Shown in pieces: positions 20,449 to 22,952 of a stretch of DNA of 22,952 nt. The position numbers were made by a program, and so were the translations under genes. Below the pieces are notes generated by a model. It was not told where the DNA came from, did not search any database, and was given only the letters and a program-made list of their open reading frames with translations. The stretch spans positions 517 through 23,468 of the forward strand of contig DKCG01000015.1 in assembly GCA_002449145.1 (NCBI GenBank), read 5' to 3'. Positions within the stretch are counted from its first letter, which is position 1. Every line of letters starts with the position of its first letter. This stretch comes from Christensenella sp. UBA6880 (lineage in GTDB: Bacteria > Bacillota > Clostridia > Christensenellales > CAG-917).

Positions 20449-21903
20449 TTATTCGTTTTTACACGCTTCGAGGCTTTTGCCCGCAACGTCGCTTTCGCCG
20501 TATTCGCCGTCGATATTCGGCTTTTCCAAAACGTATTCGGGCGTGCCTTTTTCAAGCCGTTCTTCGACCTTCCATTCTTTTAGTTGCTTTGCATACAGCG
20601 CAAGTCCGATTATCGTCGTTATGGTTTCGGACACGGGGAACGCAATCCACGTGTAGTCCAAACCGATGAACGAAAACGCGTAAAACAGCGGCATAAGCCC
20701 CAAAACCTGACGTATTATCGACAGCGCGATACTCGGCACAGACTTGCCTATCGCTTGGAAAAACATCGGCAACATCAGCGAGAATACGGCGGGAAGGAAA
20801 CTCGAACCGATGATTCTGAACGCCGTTTGCCCGATTTCAAGCACCTTTTCGTCCTTTGAAAAGAGTCCTATAAAGAATTTCGGGAATGCCTCGAAACATA
20901 TTATGCCCGCAATCATTCCGATTGCGGTGATAATCATCGCGTCGTTTGAAACCTTTTTCGCACGCGTAAAGTTGTGCCGAGCGAAGTTGTAACTTATCAA
21001 CGGCACCATACACGTTTGAAGACCGAACATCGGGATGAAGAAGAATGTCTGCAATTTATAGTACAATCCGAGCACCGTAACAGCTTCGTCGCTGAATTTT
21101 GTGAGAATGGCATTCAGCACAGCGATGTACACTACGTACATCATTTGCATGACAATGGACGGCAGAGCGAGATTGTATATGTTTTTCGTAAGTTCGACGG
21201 CGTCCCTGAATTTCGGCGGCTTGTGTACGCCCTTTACACATACGATTATTGCCGACAAAAACTGACCCGTAACGGTCGCAATCGCCGCGCCGAGTACACC
21301 CATAGGCTTCAACGCACCCACGCCGAAGATAAACAGCCAGTCAAGAAGTATGTTCGTTCCCGCGCCCGCAAGTTGCGCTATCATCGGAACGACCATATTG
21401 CCGTGCGATTGATGAACTTTCGACCATACGCCCTCCAAAAACGTGCCGAGCGAGCCGATACACACCACCATTCCGTATTGATAGGCGTATTCGATTGCTT
21501 CGGGCGCGTTTGCCATCGCACGTATGTAAGGTTTCATTATAAGCGCGCTCACGCCTGCAAAAATCGCCCACATCAAAACCGCAAGCACCATTCCCGTGCC
21601 TGCCGTCGCCTTCGCTTTTGCGACTTCGCCGCGTGCGTACAGCCTCGACATATATGTGTTTACGCCAACGCCCGTGCCGACCGCAAGAGCGGTTATGACG
21701 AGTTGAAGCGGATATATCACCGAAAGCGCGGTAAGGCCGTGCCCAGAATACTGCCCGACAAACAGACTGTCAACGATGTTGTACAGCGACAAAACCAACT
21801 GCGACAACATCACGGGCGGCGATATTTTAAGCAAAATTTTCCAAACGCTTTCCGTTCCGAAAAATTCCGCTTCGTTTTCGATTTTTGCTCTTTTATTCGA
21901 CAT
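20449..21903 (-). CDS. MATE-family multidrug/cation exporter
   Basis: 484 residues with about twelve membrane segments in two similar halves, the pattern of MATE efflux proteins, which export drugs or metabolites in exchange for Na+ or H+. Typical are the opening ESVWKILLKISPPVMLSQLVLSLYNIVDSLFVGQ (about 18-52), GLTALSVIYPLQLVITALAVGTGVGVNTYMSR (about 56-87) and, in the second half, GLYYKLQTFFFIPMFGLQTCMVPLISYNFA. Length is on the long side because of a hydrophilic, acidic tail of about 45 residues. No Shine-Dalgarno better than GGAT is seen. Substrate cannot be told. No terminator is evident after the stop, so some read-through into the lipoprotein gene is possible. Confidence 0.9.
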   Translation of the reverse strand: MSNKRAKIENEAEFFGTESVWKILLKISPPVMLSQLVLSLYNIVDSLFVGQYSGHGLTALSVIYPLQLVITALAVGTGVGVNTYMSRLYARGEVAKAKATAGTGMVLAVLMWAIFAGVSALIMKPYIRAMANAPEAIEYAYQYGMVVCIGSLGTFLEGVWSKVHQSHGNMVVPMIAQLAGAGTNILLDWLFIFGVGALKPMGVLGAAIATVTGQFLSAIIVCVKGVHKPPKFRDAVELTKNIYNLALPSIVMQMMYVVYIAVLNAILTKFSDEAVTVLGLYYKLQTFFFIPMFGLQTCMVPLISYNFARHNFTRAKKVSNDAMIITAIGMIAGIICFEAFPKFFIGLFSKDEKVLEIGQTAFRIIGSSFLPAVFSLMLPMFFQAIGKSVPSIALSIIRQVLGLMPLFYAFSFIGLDYTWIAFPVSETITTIIGLALYAKQLKEWKVEERLEKGTPEYVLEKPNIDGEYGESDVAGKSLEACKNE

Positions 21904-21926
21904 AATTTGCTATCCGATTTGCCGTT

Positions 21927-21955
21927 TTTATAGCGGCATTTGAATTATATGACAA
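21927..21955 (-). promoter_or_regulatory. Sigma-A promoter of the MATE gene
   Basis: TTGTCA (21955-21950), 17 bases, TATAAA (21932-21927). The -10 lies in the loop of a small GCCG/CGGC hairpin. The expected leader is about 17-20 bases. Confidence 0.65.
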
Positions 21956-22002
21956 CATATTAACAAAAGCAATCAAAATGAAAAAAATAGCGCATTAAGT
22001 AC

Positions 22003-22054
22003 TATCTCTTTTGTTTTGGAAAACGGCATCTACATATCCTCCCGGGCGGTGTCC
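22003..22054 (-). pseudogene. Remnant of a 5S rRNA gene 3' end
   Basis: These 52 bases match the 3' end of the intact 5S gene plus the start of its terminator arm (22382-22433) at 48 of 52 positions, including GGGAGGATATGTAGATGCCG on the minus strand. Similarity stops abruptly at 22054, so the 5' two-thirds of the gene are missing. The four changes fall partly in helix-forming bases. It lies about 380 bases downstream of the intact copy in the same orientation. Confidence 0.85.
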
Positions 22055-22356
22055 TCGTCACACTTCGTCCTTTTTACTTGTCATACAAAACTATACGAAG
22101 TGGAAAAAGCACTTGTTAGTCTCAATATTAAAAAAATAAGGGCTAATTAATCAAGCACATTTTGTATGTCTGCGCTTTTGGACGAGTGCTCCTCTTTGCA
22201 AAATGCCTCTTTATATCAAATATTCATTCCTTTTTAGGGCGCACATCGGCTACAATATAAAAATGAGTTTTTATTGTGCTTAATATATAAACCATTTTGC
22301 AAGTTATAGGCTAGACACGGACAAGTGTCCGTGATGAAATTGAGAAAACGTTGTAT
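22055..22356. other. AT-rich stretch without genes
   Basis: Between the 5S remnant and the 5S terminator I see no gene or tRNA. The one clear structure is the hairpin CACGGACA-ag-TGTCCGTG (22316-22333), not followed by a T-run on either strand. It may be a processing signal or another decayed rRNA-operon piece. Confidence 0.5.
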
Positions 22357-22396
22357 AAAACAAAAGACATACACAAATGTGTATGTCTTTTGTTTT
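22357..22396 (-). terminator. Terminator of the rRNA operon
   Basis: Perfect 18-base arms, 22357-22374 and 22379-22396, around a 4-base loop, immediately after the 5S 3' end. On the minus strand the distal arm ends in TTTTGTTTTAT. Confidence 0.9.
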
Positions 22397-22400
22397 GGAA

Positions 22401-22516
22401 ACCGGCATCTACATATCCTCCCAGGCCGTGTCCAGCCAAGTACTTTCTGCACAACTGAGCTTAACTTCTGTGTTCGGTATGAGAACAGGTGGGACCTCAG
22501 CGTCATTGACACCGGT
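22401..22516 (-). rRNA. rrf: 5S ribosomal RNA
   Basis: About 116 bases. On the minus strand it reads ACCGGTGTC at the 5' end and GATGCCGGT at the 3' end (closing stem), with the universal CCGAACACAGAAGTTAAGC in the middle and GGGAGGATATGTAGATGCC near the end. It follows the 23S gene after a spacer of about 108 bases that holds no tRNA. Ends are good to a few bases. Confidence 0.95.
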
Positions 22517-22624
22517 AATGGTTTGAAGGTCGTTGCGCTTTCGCGTTTCGTACATTCACAACTGCATAACATTGAGAGTATTTGCTGATTAAATTAGGAT
22601 TAGGCAAATCTTGTATTTTTTTTG

Positions 22625-22952
<328 letters not shown>

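Noticed and set aside
20449..21955. A resistance island made of the MATE gene and its neighbour
   Set aside because: No transposase, integrase or attachment repeats are visible, and base composition is like the neighbours.
22234..22588. Frames over the 5S gene and its flank on both strands
   Set aside because: They cover the 5S rRNA and its terminator palindrome, so they are not protein genes.
22517..22624. tRNA in the 23S-5S spacer
   Set aside because: No cloverleaf or TTCGA-type loop is seen; the spacer is AT-rich and short.

Overview
This window looks like chromosomal sequence from an uncultured or little-studied member of the Clostridia (Firmicutes/Bacillota). The main evidence is both subunits of dipicolinate synthase (the spore dipicolinic-acid enzyme), a two-subunit iron-sulfur (class I) fumarase, a YkvI-type transporter, an ECF-type vitamin transporter S component, and sigma-A promoters of Gram-positive type (TTGACA-17-TATAAT). 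I cannot name a genus from the sequence alone.

Layout. 1-395 holds no gene: two dispersed inverted-repeat elements, a hairpin terminator and a 4-unit tandem repeat. 396-2579 (minus) is a fumarase alpha/beta pair, followed by a structured leader that looks like a riboswitch and an ECF S component. 2660-3826 (plus) is a malic enzyme divergent from the fumarase, their -35 boxes abutting; together they interconvert fumarate, malate and pyruvate. 3987-5048 (plus) is a YkvI-family transporter. 5063-8599 (minus) is a tightly coupled three-gene operon of unrecognised function: a six-helix membrane protein with a poly-lysine tail, a TPR protein, and a helical protein with a 60-residue Asp/Cys/His tail. 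8810-10692 (plus) is asd-dapA, the entry to lysine, diaminopimelate and dipicolinate. 10907-15871 (minus) is a 1654-residue lipoprotein with BspA-type leucine-rich repeats. 16044-18426 (minus) carries an acyltransferase with a zinc ribbon and a P-loop ATPase of the PRK06851 type. Divergent from these is dpaA-dpaB (18507-19786, plus), which uses the DapA product to make dipicolinate. Then come a small lipoprotein with a consensus promoter, a MATE exporter, a 52-base remnant of a 5S rRNA gene, the intact 5S rRNA and the 3' end of 23S rRNA (all minus).

The best candidate for an undescribed system is the 5063-8599 operon: one partner ends in a run of lysines, another in a long acidic, Cys- and His-rich metal-binding tail, with a TPR scaffold-type protein between them. 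Other points of note are the riboswitch-like leader with a full terminator platform before the ECF gene, two promoters whose -10 boxes end exactly 6 bases before the ATG (predicted leaderless mRNAs), and a short, divergent DpaA next to an ATPase whose second P-loop has decayed. All functions are read from motifs; no database search was possible.
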